Below, one piece after another: positions 20,401-35,400 of a stretch of DNA of 64,000 nucleotides; within the stretch, counting starts at the first letter, position 1, and every line of letters starts with the position of its first letter. Both the position numbers and the translations under genes were made by a program. The DNA is from Owenia fusiformis. Lineage: Eukaryota > Annelida > Polychaeta > Sabellida > Oweniidae. The notes below the pieces were generated by a model. It was given only the letters and a program-made list of their open reading frames with translations, had not been told where the DNA came from and made no database searches. The stretch spans positions 16,125,375 through 16,189,374 of the forward strand of contig CAIIXF020000005.1 in assembly GCA_903813345.2 (NCBI GenBank), written 5' to 3'.

Positions 20401-23400
20401 ATTTAAAGTATAAATATATAATTTCTTAGCCTGAGAAGATCTTTGATGTCATCATAGCATCATGATTAGCTTGTTAAGTCCAGACAGTTTTCAGTAAAAT
20501 ATAGAGTATAGTGATTTCAAAGGCAATCATCAATCCAAAGGGTTATTAAAAATGAATTGTACTTACTTGTCATTCATTTGTATCTGTTCCAACATGGCTG
20601 ATCCTGTGTTAGCTTTCCAAGTGCCAGATATAGATTTTCGCCTAGAAATACATGGATTGCAAAGACCATTCAGTTGTACTCTCGTGGCCTACTCTTTGGA
20701 TTTCTATAACGGTTTAGGTGATTTATGCTGTTCAATACAGTATATTATTTCAATATAATTTGAGTAAACCATGATAAACCATGACATCTCATTTCCTCTG
20801 AGTCATGAGATGCCATGATATAATGGGTTTTAATTTTTTGATCCAAGAGAGCCCAGATTTGAGGATTTTTGATATCTTTCATCTCAGCTTATATTTCATG
20901 TTTCTGGTGAAACCAAAAGATCATATCAGAATGAAATAATTGCAGCTATTGTCTTCTACTCACATAAATGCCTTGTAATTATTGCCTATTTTCTGTATAT
21001 GGATGTCAAATTTGCCATCTACAAATGGTTCAGTTGTTGAATAGCAATCGGTTACAGCTACAACACTTGCAACATCTTGGAAGTCATGGTGGTTGTCCAC
21101 TTTAACCTAAATTACAGAAAATAGTATCAATTTTCTGAAATTTTATTTTCATGAATGATCAGATATCAATATTTTTTATTACTTTTTCATTCATAAAAAA
21201 CAGTTGGAAACATTCATATATACAATATTAGGAACTCAACTTATAAACAATTTAAATGGAATCTCTATTTTGTACGATATTTATTAGATGCCCAATACTG
21301 AAATTCAAATGTACATTTTAAAGTAAAAACATGAATACCCCAATTTGATAAAAACTACCTCTTATTTGACAGTTATTGACCAAGTATACATTATTGAAGA
21401 AATTTTATAACAAATTCTCATTTTGGTGTAATGCCGTAAGATGACTGACCATAGCAAAAGATATCCGGCATACAGAATCTAGTTGTAAAGTACCCTCTGC
21501 ATTAGTATAGGTTATACTCCAGTTTATTTCTTCGACAAACTCTGATTGACTCGGTGAGTACAGAGATTATCGTAAACTGGAAGGGTCGAGGTGAAGCTAT
21601 CTTTTAAGAAGCAAATTCGAACAAATCCAAAGGGTATAAGCAAACGAGTGTGTACCAGGCAACATAGGAAAAATGGAAAAGAGCGACATACCTTGCCTAG
21701 ACCTCCGTGGGCATGTCCTATCTTCACAACAACAGGGAAGCGAGGTGATATCAACTGAAATGATAACAAATCATTAATATTGGAATATTCTGATGTATAT
21801 AAATACCATCAATATGTATAGATGTCAGCATCGTAAATGTACTTATTTGATGTTGTCGGTTGGTTTACTGATATCAATGTGGTTCAAGGGTTTTCAAAAG
21901 AGCAAGCTGATTACTTTTTGAATTGCATGATATTATTATACAGTAAAACAGTGTTAAGTAGAACACCTCTATAAGTGAAACACCTCTGTAAGTGGAACAC
22001 TTTCAAAGTCCCATGACCCACTGACTTAATGTTAGATGAACCTCTTTCAGGGGGAACCTCAAAAGTGGAACACTTTTAGAGGTATCAAAGGTGTTTCACT
22101 AATGTAGATTTTACTGTATATGCATATGAGTGTGATATCACTAAAGCTGGTACTTTCACATGCATATTACCTGAATATTATGTGTATAACATCATGATAT
22201 ATCATCATTTCACACAATTCAAAGACATGTAGACATGATGTACTTGGATGACATTTGAGCCTCACCATAGGAAAACCGGTCTTATCACAAAAATTTTAAT
22301 TGTGCTACAGAGCCAAAAATGTGCCCAAGATTAAGAGGAAAATGGTCTAAATTCAAATTCGTCTTTTTGGTCTATATCTGCATGGAAAAATTGTTAAGAC
22401 ATATGACATGGCTCATTTGAAAGGTCTTTTTGTGCTTTTTAAGAAAAACACAAAATCAAAACATTGAAAAAATCTGTGATAAGACCCCTTTTCCTGTGGC
22501 CCGGCTCATTTAATGATGAGATATACCACATTCTGACATATAATCCATACATATAAATATTTACACATAATCACTATAAAATATACCCAAGTTAACTAGT
22601 AAACATAAACAAGCTATCAATCTTGTTTATGAAGGAACATTCTGGAAATTTATACAACTTCTAAAACCTCCATGCTTTATCAAAAACAATCAGAGTCCAA
22701 AAAGATTTACATAAGTCCTAAACAAGGGTGTTAAAACACGAATATACCATGAGCACATGCTTTGAGGATCCGCGTTGTTTGAACCTACCGCCGAGCACAC
22801 TTATACATTAAGACCCGTTACACGTTACAATTTTCCAAGGGGGGTTCACTTTTCCCAAAAATTCTATGGGGGATTCACTTTGGCAAATTTGGCCAAAAAT
22901 CACTCAAAAAATAGTCAGAATGGTGAAAAACTGCATGATTTTGAAAGAAATTTTGGTTTGATTCGCCCAACCCCCCCCCCCTGGCTACGGGCCTGATCTA
23001 CAACCAAGTAAAGATGTATTGTAAAATCTCATATAAAGTTAAAAGTAACTATTATCCATAAAAAGATGGCACTGCTTCAACTATGTAATCTATTTCTATT
23101 TGATAGAATTACATACTGCATACCTATCAAAAATTAAATATTAAATTTTTTATTCATCCCAGGGTTCTACTGCATCTACTATAGAAAACTCTCGCAAGCT
23201 TTAGATAAACAACAACACTGACAAATCAGAATGATCTATGTCACTGGTTTTTCCTTGTTATTAAGAATATCTAATTCATCTATGTTTACATTACATTCAT
23301 CTTATAGTATAAATATGATATTGTTTATTATAGCTTCAACATAAACAAACCAGGATTGGACAAATGGGTCTGCCTATGCTAAGTTCAATCTTAGGATGTG

Positions 23401-26400
23401 CCTTGTCTCGGGATAAACATAAACTTAAAATCAAACGAGTAAATGTTCTATCACGGGCATCAAAATGATGTGTGTTTAATTATTTAGTATTTAAAAGATG
23501 TAGTTGAATGTTGTACAAGCCTATGTATGTTGCAGTGACACACGAGGAACTTGTTTGATATAATTTCCCTTTCAACATTTATATGCACAACAATATATTT
23601 CACTATTATATAAATCACATAAAGCAGTGATCCCCCCAGGATTTTTTCTCAGGTGGGTGAAAAATTCTCATTTTCACAATTTAGACCAAAATTGGTCAAA
23701 ATATACCAATTTTTCGAGACTTCTCATTTTCAAGTGGGTGCAAATAAATTTTCAGGTGGGTGCAAGCCAATTTTCAAAATCTCAGGTGGGAGCTGCTCCC
23801 ACTTGCTGGGGAGATCACTGTAAGGTATTTATGTTTTTGAAATATTGCTAAAGACTATTGAAAGTGAAAAGATGTACAGCATTTTTAAGTGATGTTTAGT
23901 TTAAATTTGAAGTACTACATTGAATAAAAAGAAACATTTCAACAAGTTTTCACCTCAGAATGAAGATGAACAAGAACACAAGTCCAAGTCATTTATCTCT
24001 TGACTTGAAAGCCAACTGACATGACGCTTATTGAGAGGTGTTCATCCATGTAAAGGCAGATGCTAAATGTGTGAAAAACTTAAATGTACAGAATTCATGT
24101 TTTTATACATTACCCAGGAGACAAATGTCTCAGAAGTCATGTTTTAAAATACAAAATAGAGTGGAATATCATGAAATTAGCAAGGAATGAAAATAACAGG
24201 TATCAAGAAAATACTCTGAATTATATAGAAATGCCCAAAAATTAGACAGTTTATTCAAATTTTTTAGAGAAAATCAATGCAAACGGCACGCAAATCTGTG
24301 AAAATTTATGCGCTGTTTAGAACTATAATTCATCCCTCTAACTTTACACCTCATCCTCGCAGGCTTTCTTTGTCCATCAAATTCTCATTAATTAACAGCT
24401 TTATGACATATTCTGTTGCCAAATAAAAACATAATTGAGGGTTTCATATTAATTACAGGGTCATACATGTGTTTTTGTAAACTTTAGATGCCCTTTTGTG
24501 TAAAAATGACAATATTCTACAGTATACCCCATGCAGATGTATATTGAAGAAACTTGAATACAATATCTACCAGTGTACCTTTTAAAGTTCAAAACATCGA
24601 CTGTTTCAAATAATCAACTTAAAGTGATACAGTAAATAAAAATGACGAGATGATCCTGATATTAAAGCAATCAGCTAAGTAATATATATCACAATATAGC
24701 TGGGAGGCCTCTTAAAGGTATGTATAAACTATATGTTTAGATGTTAAATGTCAGGATAAACTAATGGATCTATTTCCTAGATAGTACAGATAGCATCATA
24801 GTGCATTTGTTATATTACCAAAATGATATCATCAAACATTTCAAATCTATTTTAAAACCGGTGATCTAAATGGACAACAAACATATATCACTGAAAGTGG
24901 ACATATAGATTATAAAAATAAACTGAAAAGTGATAATTCCATGAGGAATTTAGATGGTCAACTCCCATTTCCTGATGTGAAATAGCAAACCAGAAATTTC
25001 ACCTGATTATAGTTCAATATGATGGATGATTGTGGGAAGTAGAATTCGTAACATTCACAGTTTCATTACATTCCTATTTCTTTACTATTTGATGGATGAC
25101 CCCACAGTTGCATGAAGTGCATCGGCCAAAAGGTAAAACTGGCGGGGAGTTAGAAATTTGATTAGTTTAAAAGTATTTTGTTTTAAGCTTAAGATTTGAT
25201 TTTTACTTTAAATGGCTAATTATGTATAACTTTAACACATTATTTTGTTAAACTATGCTATCTATTTTCTATTTGAATGCTACTATGTCATTACTACACA
25301 GTAAAACCTGTCTAATAAGAACACCACTGGGACAAGCCATAAGTGTTCAGATTAGCAGGTGTTCATATTTCAATTTTTTTAAATATGTGAGTCAATGGGA
25401 CAGAGCAAATATCTGTTGAAAGTGTTCATATTAGAGAGGTGTTTGGATATACAGGTTTCACTGTATGTATAGTTTAAAATAAATGAAAAAGGAAATAGTA
25501 AACATTTTATAGAAATACTCCAGCCTTTAGAGCATGATGGGATTCTTGCTTCTGTGATTCACTAGCTCCCATGAAATTTAGAATTCCAGACTTTTGAATA
25601 ATATATGAGCAGAGTTATGTAAAGGGAGGTTCTGGATAAGGGACTTATCCTGAGGGAAATATATATCGGGTGTCTCAAAAAAATGTACCCAAAAGTATAT
25701 CAAGAGCACAGATAAACCAATCAATATTTTCAGACATTTTTTGCATGGTCATGTAGCCAAAACATGAAAGTTTTCTCCTCAATACACCATTTTTATTTCA
25801 GTCTTGTCTTTTTGATGCTTTAACCATTTACCTTTTATACCACATTATCGATGTAACCTCATATTCCGATGACAGCCTGTATCCTTACTGCTACATTGTT
25901 CATCACATTTGATAATATTTCCGGTGGAATGTTTTGGATTTCTCTTTGGATGTTGCCCTTAAGTTGCTCTAGGTCTTTTTGCTTGGAATGAGCATTAAAA
26001 GACTCCTTCAGATAGCCACAGAGAACGATGTTTGAGGATGACGATGGCAGAACAAACACGGATAATCAGGTCAATTATCGGCAAATGATTCAGGAGTTAC
26101 CTTCCAGAGTTAGGCAGGCTAGCCGGGAGACCAAATGATATCCAAATGAAAACACAGTGGTCTCAAATTGATCCACACAACAAAAGCTACACTAGAATCC
26201 CAGCCAATGCAGTTTCTTGAACCTCCGACCTCTCTGTATAAGGCGGCTATAAGACATTGTGAGGGCCTCCCTATTGACCATATTTGAAGGCCCATACTTT
26301 TTTCTCTGAGGCTATTTGAAGGACCATTTTTATGCTAAACCCAGACTAAGAGACCCATAACAACTTAAGACCAGCATCCAAACAGAAATCAAAACATTCC

Positions 26401-29400
26401 ACCAGACATATCAAATGTGATGAACAATGAAGTCGTAAGGATGCAGACTGTCATCGAAATATGAGGTTACATTGAATATGTGGTGTAAAAGGTAACGGGT
26501 TAAAGTATCAAAAAGGCAAAACTGAATTAAAAACTGTGCATGGGGGAAAAAACTTTCATCTTTTATCTACATGAACATGCAAAAAATGTCTGAAAATATT
26601 GATTGGTTTGTCTGTGGTGTTGATATACTTTTGGGTACATTTTTTTGAGACACCCTATATATCCAACTGAAAGACCAAATTAGTAATTAAGAGAGGGATT
26701 GATATTCATCTGTAAATATTTTCAAATAATGCATATTTATATGGATCAATTAAGTACTCATTCAAAAATGGAATCTACATAATAGTATCAATTTCACAAA
26801 TAAACACAATTTCAAATCTATTTTTAAAGCTATAAAAAGTCATGTGTCTGCAGGTAATTGAATAGCAGTCATCAACGAAACACGAAACGAATCACCTTTA
26901 ATTGTTTTATAATGACAATTAATGGTGTTCATCCTGTAGCTAACATGACATCTGATGAACAATTATCTGTTACAAACTCATGACATACCTTTGGCTATCA
27001 GATCTGTGTCATTTTTGGATTCAAATTAGAGAATTTCAAGTTGTACCTAACTCCATAAAATTGTTTGTGACAAGAAGTTAATTCCTGAGATAATCATATA
27101 ATGTACATATCATAAGGACTTGCATAGAAATGACTTGTATGTTAATATATATGGATTTGTATATCCCAACATTTTGTTTAGCTGCTCATAAAATAGCCAA
27201 TAGCCTTATTATAAGGAACAAACATTTTCTTGTTCAAAACATTTTACAAAATTTTGAACCATCCATTTAGTGACATGATGAATGAAAGTTTTTCTACCAA
27301 TCAGCAATGATAATGACATCAGTCACAAACCATTGACGATACAACAGAAGATATTTATCCCTTTTGCGGAAACTGTATTATAATGACATGACATGATGCA
27401 AGCTATTCCTTTGGGAGGTGTCGATATAGCATCCCTCTTAGAGTCTTGGAAAATTGAATTTGAAATTCCAGGAAAATAGATTTCTGTTAGAGGAAGAATT
27501 TATTTTTGTCAAAGATACATAAATGTACAAGCACAATGGGATAATCGTGAAAGGTTAAGTCAAGGAACAGTCTATTGATGCTATATTCTCAATTTGTTCT
27601 CTATCTCTTCTTTTTCAAGATGTGGATTTAGATTACAATGGAATGTTCTAAGGTGAAAAAATGATGCCATTTTTCACAACAAAATGCAATTTTACATATA
27701 ACTTTTATGAACATATTGTATTAATATGTGATTATGTTAGTCACATCTACCCACATGTAAACTACATTTTTATATAAAGATTATCTGTTTTCTCTCATCC
27801 TGGAAGAAGTTTCTTCCAGTTACCTGTCTTGTTATAAGATAATATCAATGTACCTAATCTGTAAACATCTATCCGAATGTCCCGAAAACATATAATTTAT
27901 GGGCTAATCTGTTGAACTTTCATATATTTTCAAATTATGAGATAACACACAGTAGGCAACAGTGAATTTTGGTGTTTTATAATTTATCTTAATCAAATGA
28001 GCTGGCGGACAGGTTGTTGGAAAAACATATTGCTATACATTTATCCAGCCTGTTCTCACCCTGATTTTCCTGTTTTTATGATTCAAGTTACCTTGTAAAG
28101 ACAGCAAGATAGTATCTAAGTAATGAGAGTTTATATCATTTTTAAATCACACTTTAATATGAATTGTGAATTTAAGATCCCATTCTCTAAATGAATCAAT
28201 TAAGTAAATCTATGATGCACTTCAATCTTAACAATTTCGGAAGCATGAACAGCGATCTCCCCTGACAATAGGGGGGGGGGGGCAGGATCTGTATTTTGCA
28301 CCCAGCAATTGAGATTTTGCAACCAGTTGAAAATAAAAGGTCTGGAAACATTGAACAACTTTGAGCAGCATAGTAAAAATTAGAATTTTGAACTGACATT
28401 AGAAAATTCCTAAGGAGAATACCGATGTTAATTGAAAAAGGTCTATGTCAAGGAGAATGGGCAATTCATCAGTAATGACTGTGAACTTCATTAAGATTTC
28501 AAACAACAAAATGGAGACATTGCAAATTCTTGCATAATCTCTTGGGTAATTAAAATACTCAAAAAACAAGAAAGGTTGAGTGGCAAGTCTATAGATTGGT
28601 CCCTAAGAAAAATGTCACGAAACCCAATCCTGCAAAGTTAGATAACATACAATCTGAAATAAATGATCTTTGACTTGATTTCCTGGATCGATCAATAAAC
28701 TACAAAGACTTTTCATGGATCTCCATTGACTTGATCCATTGGGCCAATATTTGATGTCAACATATCAACTGATTAGCTGTCAAAAGTAGGCTTAGTTAGG
28801 TCATTATCGCAAGCACGCCAAATATAGTCCGTGTCAATATTTATTCCAAGACCTTGTCACATTGGTTCGGCCAATAATGAAATCGTAAAACAAAAGTAAG
28901 TACATGTAGGAATCTCCTTTCGAGAGCTGTAGGATTTCAAGGTAGGTTACAATGCGTTTAAAATGATTTAACACTATTATAAGATAAGTGTTTTTAGATA
29001 GGGAGCTTCCTCTAAACTATATAAGCATTAAAAATGGAGAGATTGACCAGTGTTTTAACAAAATCAAAATTGTCAGAAGTGATTTAATTGTCATGCTTTT
29101 TTATAAAATCCTTCTGCAAGAACACAATATTATTTTTTATTTTATGTCGTGAAGAATATAGATTCTTTATACTTGATTAATTTGTTTGCTCGATTAGTTC
29201 TCCACTTTTAATCTAATACATTACTAATTCTGTGACATGTGTACACACCTTGCCATAATCGGAGACATACTTATCACTTAATTCACTTACCAGTAAGTAA
29301 CTGTTATGTCAAATACAAGTAAGTTATTATTATGTCAATAGTATAATTGATATTCTTATCTTCCAATATATAGGAAGCCATTTGAGGAATAATTGTACAT

Positions 29401-32400
29401 GTACTATCAATTATTCAAACACTGATAACATGAAGAATATGTCTTATGTTGATTTCAAGAGACGCAAAATAATAACTTTCATTATACAATGATGAATATT
29501 GTTGATTTTGAATTTTTCGTATCAATGAGACTCTTGAATAAATAGAGTATATGGATCATTTTAATTATCATAATTCACTTTCAATGTCACTTGCTGTGAT
29601 AAACATGAGACATGTCGCCACCAAACCCTGGGATTTTTTGAAAAATTAAATAATAACAGATATGCTATGTAGAAGAAACAAAAGATAAAAGTACATACCA
29701 GAATACCATTATATGATATTCTTAAGAAATGTGTACAAAGTGTAAATTCCACTTAGGCTTTCATAGTAAGTAATAGGGCTCCAACAGTTTCATAATTTCT
29801 TGGATCGGTTCACATTTTTTGCTTTTCAGTTCAGTTTTTCAGCTCTTATCACAATTAAATGAAAAAATCAAATAACTCATACTGACACTTCATTAAGCAA
29901 AAGTTTTTTTTCTGATGTATTAGAACATTTTTGCACAACCTGCTATTGTCTTTTCCGCAATCAGAACATCATCCAAAATGGAAAGCCCAAATAGCCCCAA
30001 CATTGAGCTTTATACAACTTAGGAGCATCAATAATGCCAAGATTTTCTCTCGCTCCGACACTATTCATTTTTCAATTCACTTTAGCAAACAGCAATATTT
30101 TCGCGAACAGTTTTTTAACCAAACACACTGACAGAGTCCTATTATATACAGAAAAACTTGTCTTATCCCACCTCAATTGGGACTGGCCAAAACTGTTCAG
30201 ATTAGCAGGGGTTTTTAAGTTAATGGCGTATTAAAAAAAAGGATCGGAAAAAGTGCTCACATTGAGAGGCATTCAGATATTTTACAGTAATATTCTAAAT
30301 ATATGAATGATATAAGATGAACTAATTAAAAACAGATATATCACAGGTATGTTACATGTAGGGAACATGTGTAACAAACATATACCTGGTACAGGTGTAA
30401 GGTATATATAGTTCCCACGACCAGGTGTTAATCTTATGATTGAATTAGTGTTTTCACCTTCTCATTAAGCTAACACTTACTTTTGATAACATTAATTAAG
30501 CTCCTGTATATCTAATATACATGATAACAACTACAAACTGTTATTCAAAACAGACAAACAGAGAGTCATCATTTCAGAAGTATGAAAGGTAACCCATTTT
30601 CTTGTTTTATTGTTTCAATTATGCAAAATTTATACTGTTGTTGTTACATAAATTATTAATACCCAATTAAACTATTTCACATTGCATTCATATTTCTAGA
30701 ATTGTGCTGTATGACATAAATCATAATTTATTTTGTCGTCTTTTATTTATCTTTGTAATGTACATCGAACTGATGCAATTTTAATAGGCCAGCACGAATT
30801 TCGAAAAATAGAAATTAGGATTACATTAAGAGGGAAGAATACTCCAGAATTCATAGATGAATCAATCTCCTGTGAAGGATGACCCACTAGACATAGAGAT
30901 ATCACCTATGAATTCTGGGATATTTCTCTCTCTTGGAATCATCATATTTCAACTCCTCTGTACACTTCAGGATTTTCAGGAATTTTTCAGGTAATCTCCT
31001 TTTTTCCTATGTCAACATAATGCATACCCTAGCTTCACTTCAACAAACAAAATTAAGGAAAAACACTAATTTATTTTTTATACAAGACAGACGAGACCTA
31101 ATCCTTTTACAAAGCCATCATACATAATCAGTCTCCCATAGGACCCCCTATAATAGATACAATCTATCTCAAGGCATATAAAATACATGAACAAGATTAC
31201 TCCAATTCCTGATAGACCATATTTTAGTGATTATTTATTGCTTATGGGGCAACAATAGGCTAATTTGCTGTAAAATATCCAGATTTAGGATGACCTTCAA
31301 CACCATGAACTTCAAGAGACATTTACATGTTAATAGGTAAATCTATATCAACCTTTTTACAGCAGTTAAAACTCATTACAGTCCTCTAACAGCTAGTAAA
31401 TATTGAAAAATCACCTTTTACAAAATATATTCAACTGATCAGAATTTTTTTAGTATAATAGTATAAGTATAAATATCTTACCTAGCATTACATATTAAAA
31501 AAAAAATTATATGGGTCTTTTTTAATCGTTTTACCATCATTTCATGCTTGGTTTCCGATATACATATCAAATAATATTCAATTATAAAATATTAACAATA
31601 TAGCTTGAAGAACCAATAGAAACATTGCAAGAGCAATACCAAGATAGGAAAAAACAAGTTTTTTTGGACCACAACCAAGATACCCCAAAATAAAACCATA
31701 AACCAGATCAAACACTTGTTTTAGATTAAAATATCCCATTTGATGTCATTGCCCTCATTTATCTCAAATAATTAACCATGCACTTTGCAAAAACTAATCC
31801 CACGTTTCCATTTAAAACTTTTCAAAAAATGAGTAGGAGGCACAATATATTTAGTAAATAACACCATATTTGGAATATGACATCACAAGACTATGGAAAA
31901 CATCAACAAAAAAATAAAAACAAACATCATGGAGTTCTAACACCCCATGAAACTGAAAACAAACGTCTATGGAGTTCTAACATTCCGTGAAGAGTGAATT
32001 AAGATTAGATAACACCTATTTACTTTGACGTATGGCCTTTTGTGATAGCAGCATCCTGGAAGAGACGGCACACTCTCCAAGGTTGCATTCTCTGATACAA
32101 CGACCCTTACATGTAATACAACCTCACGCCATGAACTATTACGTAGCATAGCTCTAACAATAGATAATAATTAAGACGGAACAATAGGACTTAATCATGA
32201 GAGAAAGCTATGGCCAATGATGTTAGTTTACATGAGCATATTGTACATCATGAAAATCTGTGGTCAGTCTTTTTAATATCTAGGACAAGGTCTAAGATAG
32301 GAAAAATGATCAAAACATCCTGTTTCAAAGATGCATAATATTTTGTAACATTTTTGAATCCTAAGGGATTCTAGAGAATTTCAAATTTTGTCTAATTTTC

Positions 32401-35400
32401 TTATTAGAATGTTCCAGCCCTAAAAAAATTAAGCCTGGAAAAATCCCATGAATCTCTTAACTCTGCTCAAAACAGATTATTCCTATAGAGGAAGAAATTC
32501 CTATTCAAAAGTGGAAAATTCAATTCTAGAGAATAATATGTATAAATTATTTGTCTCTTTAAATAAAGAAAATCATTCAAATACATATATAGCAACATGT
32601 TCAAAAATGTGTTAGAAAAAATGTAAATTCAAATGTATGAATATATTTATCCCATACTTGGAGGTGTTATAGGTATATAAAGCAGGTTTATAAAAACTTA
32701 TATTTTCATCAGCGGGCAGATATAGCTTTACATCCCGCTCCGAGCGGGTAGATATAGTATATCTGCCCACTACGTCGCAATTGCCGTTCGCATATTGGTT
32801 CATTTTGTAATGTTCGCATAATAACTGTAAACGACAATAGAAAAAAACCGTGATCTGTTTGATGGTTTATAGAAGGGAAGGGGCATCCTGTTAATAATCA
32901 AAGATTCAAGAAAATAAATGTGTGTGAATATCTGAAAGAACTGGAAAATCCAGCCACGACCAAGAAAACAAAACTGGAAATGAATATTCTAAACTATTTC
33001 CAAGGTTGAATGGAAAATTTCTGAGGTGTGGCCAATTGAACAATGTGAACTGGATGACCAAGATTGGTATGGGATAAACGGCCCTCGGGCAGATATATTA
33101 TATTGGCCTCGGGATAATCCCAATATCCTGAACCGACTATAGGATAATCTCTACATACTATACAACATTTATAACAATGGTGGAATAATAATGTTATACT
33201 ACACCAATTATCTGGCATATTTTGAATCTAATATAATGATGTTATATTGAGAATGTATAAATTCATATAACAAATGATGTAATCATATTTGTATTTATAT
33301 CATATTTCTCTAAAAATAGACAACCCATCCCATTAATTATAAAGTTCCATATTGTACTTTATACAGCTGTTTCTCTTCTTGACAGTTGATTTGATTAGTT
33401 GATATATTTTAGGAGATTTCTGTTACAGCTTTAATATATCGCCCATCAAGTTTTCTAATTCCTGGAGCCTAATCATTATTCTTTCTTTTCCAAGGCTAAA
33501 ATCATTAAAAATTGGGTGAATGACTACAAACGATTAAGGAGATCCTTGATATGGGTCATTCCAGGTTGGATAAATGAAACTGAAATATTGTTGAATTTGA
33601 TGATGTGAAGGCCTGAGAAGTGGAAGGTGTAGGATGAAGGTATGCCGGAGATGCAAGGGTTGCGGAAGATGCTACAAGCAGATCCTGCACTGTGTGGCAC
33701 TGTGTAGCACTGTGCTACCAGCTGGATCCTGTAGTAGGAGGAGTTAGTGTAACCTGGCCTGAATATATCACATAGGCTGCTTGTCTTCTCACTACTTGTA
33801 ATTTCTTGCATTTCTATTTCATATGTTACGCTTACTTTATTCCTTGCTAGTACATATTTTAAAAATGCCCCCAAAAGTTCAGATATAAGAAACTGTATTT
33901 AAGAAAAGTATTATTGCCTTAATTGGTATCTCTAGCACCATATGAAAAGCCAATTTGCTCCTTTTTTCTCCTCAAGGAAAAACTTGAACCAGTTTTTTGC
34001 AAGGAATAAAAGAATACTCAAAGGGCAACATTAGATATCACAAGCGGAACAAGCAGGTCCTAGCAATATAAGATACCATTTCGTGTGTGAACATAATTAA
34101 ATGTTAAGTTTTTGACTAAATCACTTTTTGCACATTTTTGTTTGATATAATTGATGATGTAATATAAATTTGATTCTAATACAAAAAAATGTTTTCAATT
34201 TGATTGCATATTAATACTACTTAATCATTGCTGAAATCATTCAGAAAGAGCCAACAGGATATAATACATAAATCTGGTAATATAAAAATCTGCCAAAAAT
34301 AAACCTGTAAAATATATCTGTAATTTTTGTTTAATGAATTACATATAACTTGGAATTAATAACAGCATATTCATCAATATAAAACTTCATGATCATTGCC
34401 AAAATAATTTGGAGAATTTCAAGAAAACAGGATCCACTTCTGTACACATCAGGTATACCAGGCAGTGGCTGGTAAATAGAGTAGGCGTTTAGTGTAAGCA
34501 ATACGGTATGTAGATACCACCAGGTTGGCAGTGAGGCTTGCTAGTTTGGTATAAATATAAGGAGAGAACCACTTGGAGCCATCAGTGCTAATTACTGACA
34601 TAGTAGTATACAGACTACATTATTATTACATATTAAAGTCATCGGTTTGTTAGTCTAAAGCAATACAGTACAAGGAGGTATTATAGGGGAGTCTAGGTAC
34701 ATGTAAGTATGCTAACATTTTCTATTGGATTAATTTTGATGAATATTTTTTAGATTATTTGGCATTTTCTGATTTTGGTATATTACTGGCACATTTGTAA
34801 GTAATTTTTTTTTTAATGTATAGAGTATTTAGAGAGTATTTATGCTTTCAAAAGAGAAATAATTTTGAGATAAATCTATATGAAAATAATATTGATAATA
34901 TTATCAAAAACCATCAAATTAAGAAATAAATAATAAATAATCGCTTTGAATGACAATAGAAGAATAACACCTGATTGTATGTTCCATCAATTCTAAGAGT
35001 CAGGTAACAATAAAAAATATGCTATGAATTGCATATAAAAACATATAGTACTGGTTCGCAGCAGGAAATTGATTTTTGGCTGATAAGGCAAATGCCATCA
35101 CAGCCTATACATAGGAATGTGATTAGTTACGGGGCACCTAATATAAAAACCGACAAGGTGCCAACGGATTTCCGATCATGTGGACAAAAAGGAAACAAAG
35201 GTGTTGAACAATAGACAAGTAAAAACAATTTTTTGCGATATAACCAAAAACCTTCAAATATTTATAAGTGATATGAAAAAAGATTAAAAGCCCAAAAATG
35301 ATATAATACAGAAACAGATTTTTCCTATTGGGAGCCTCACTTATTGCACTATAGCATACCCCCAGGTTATAGAGATCATAAAAACATATTATATAGTTTA

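Noticed and set aside
33524-33874. 116-codon minus-strand open frame
   Set aside because: Composition and sequence look like translated intron; no motif, signal peptide or homologue recognised.
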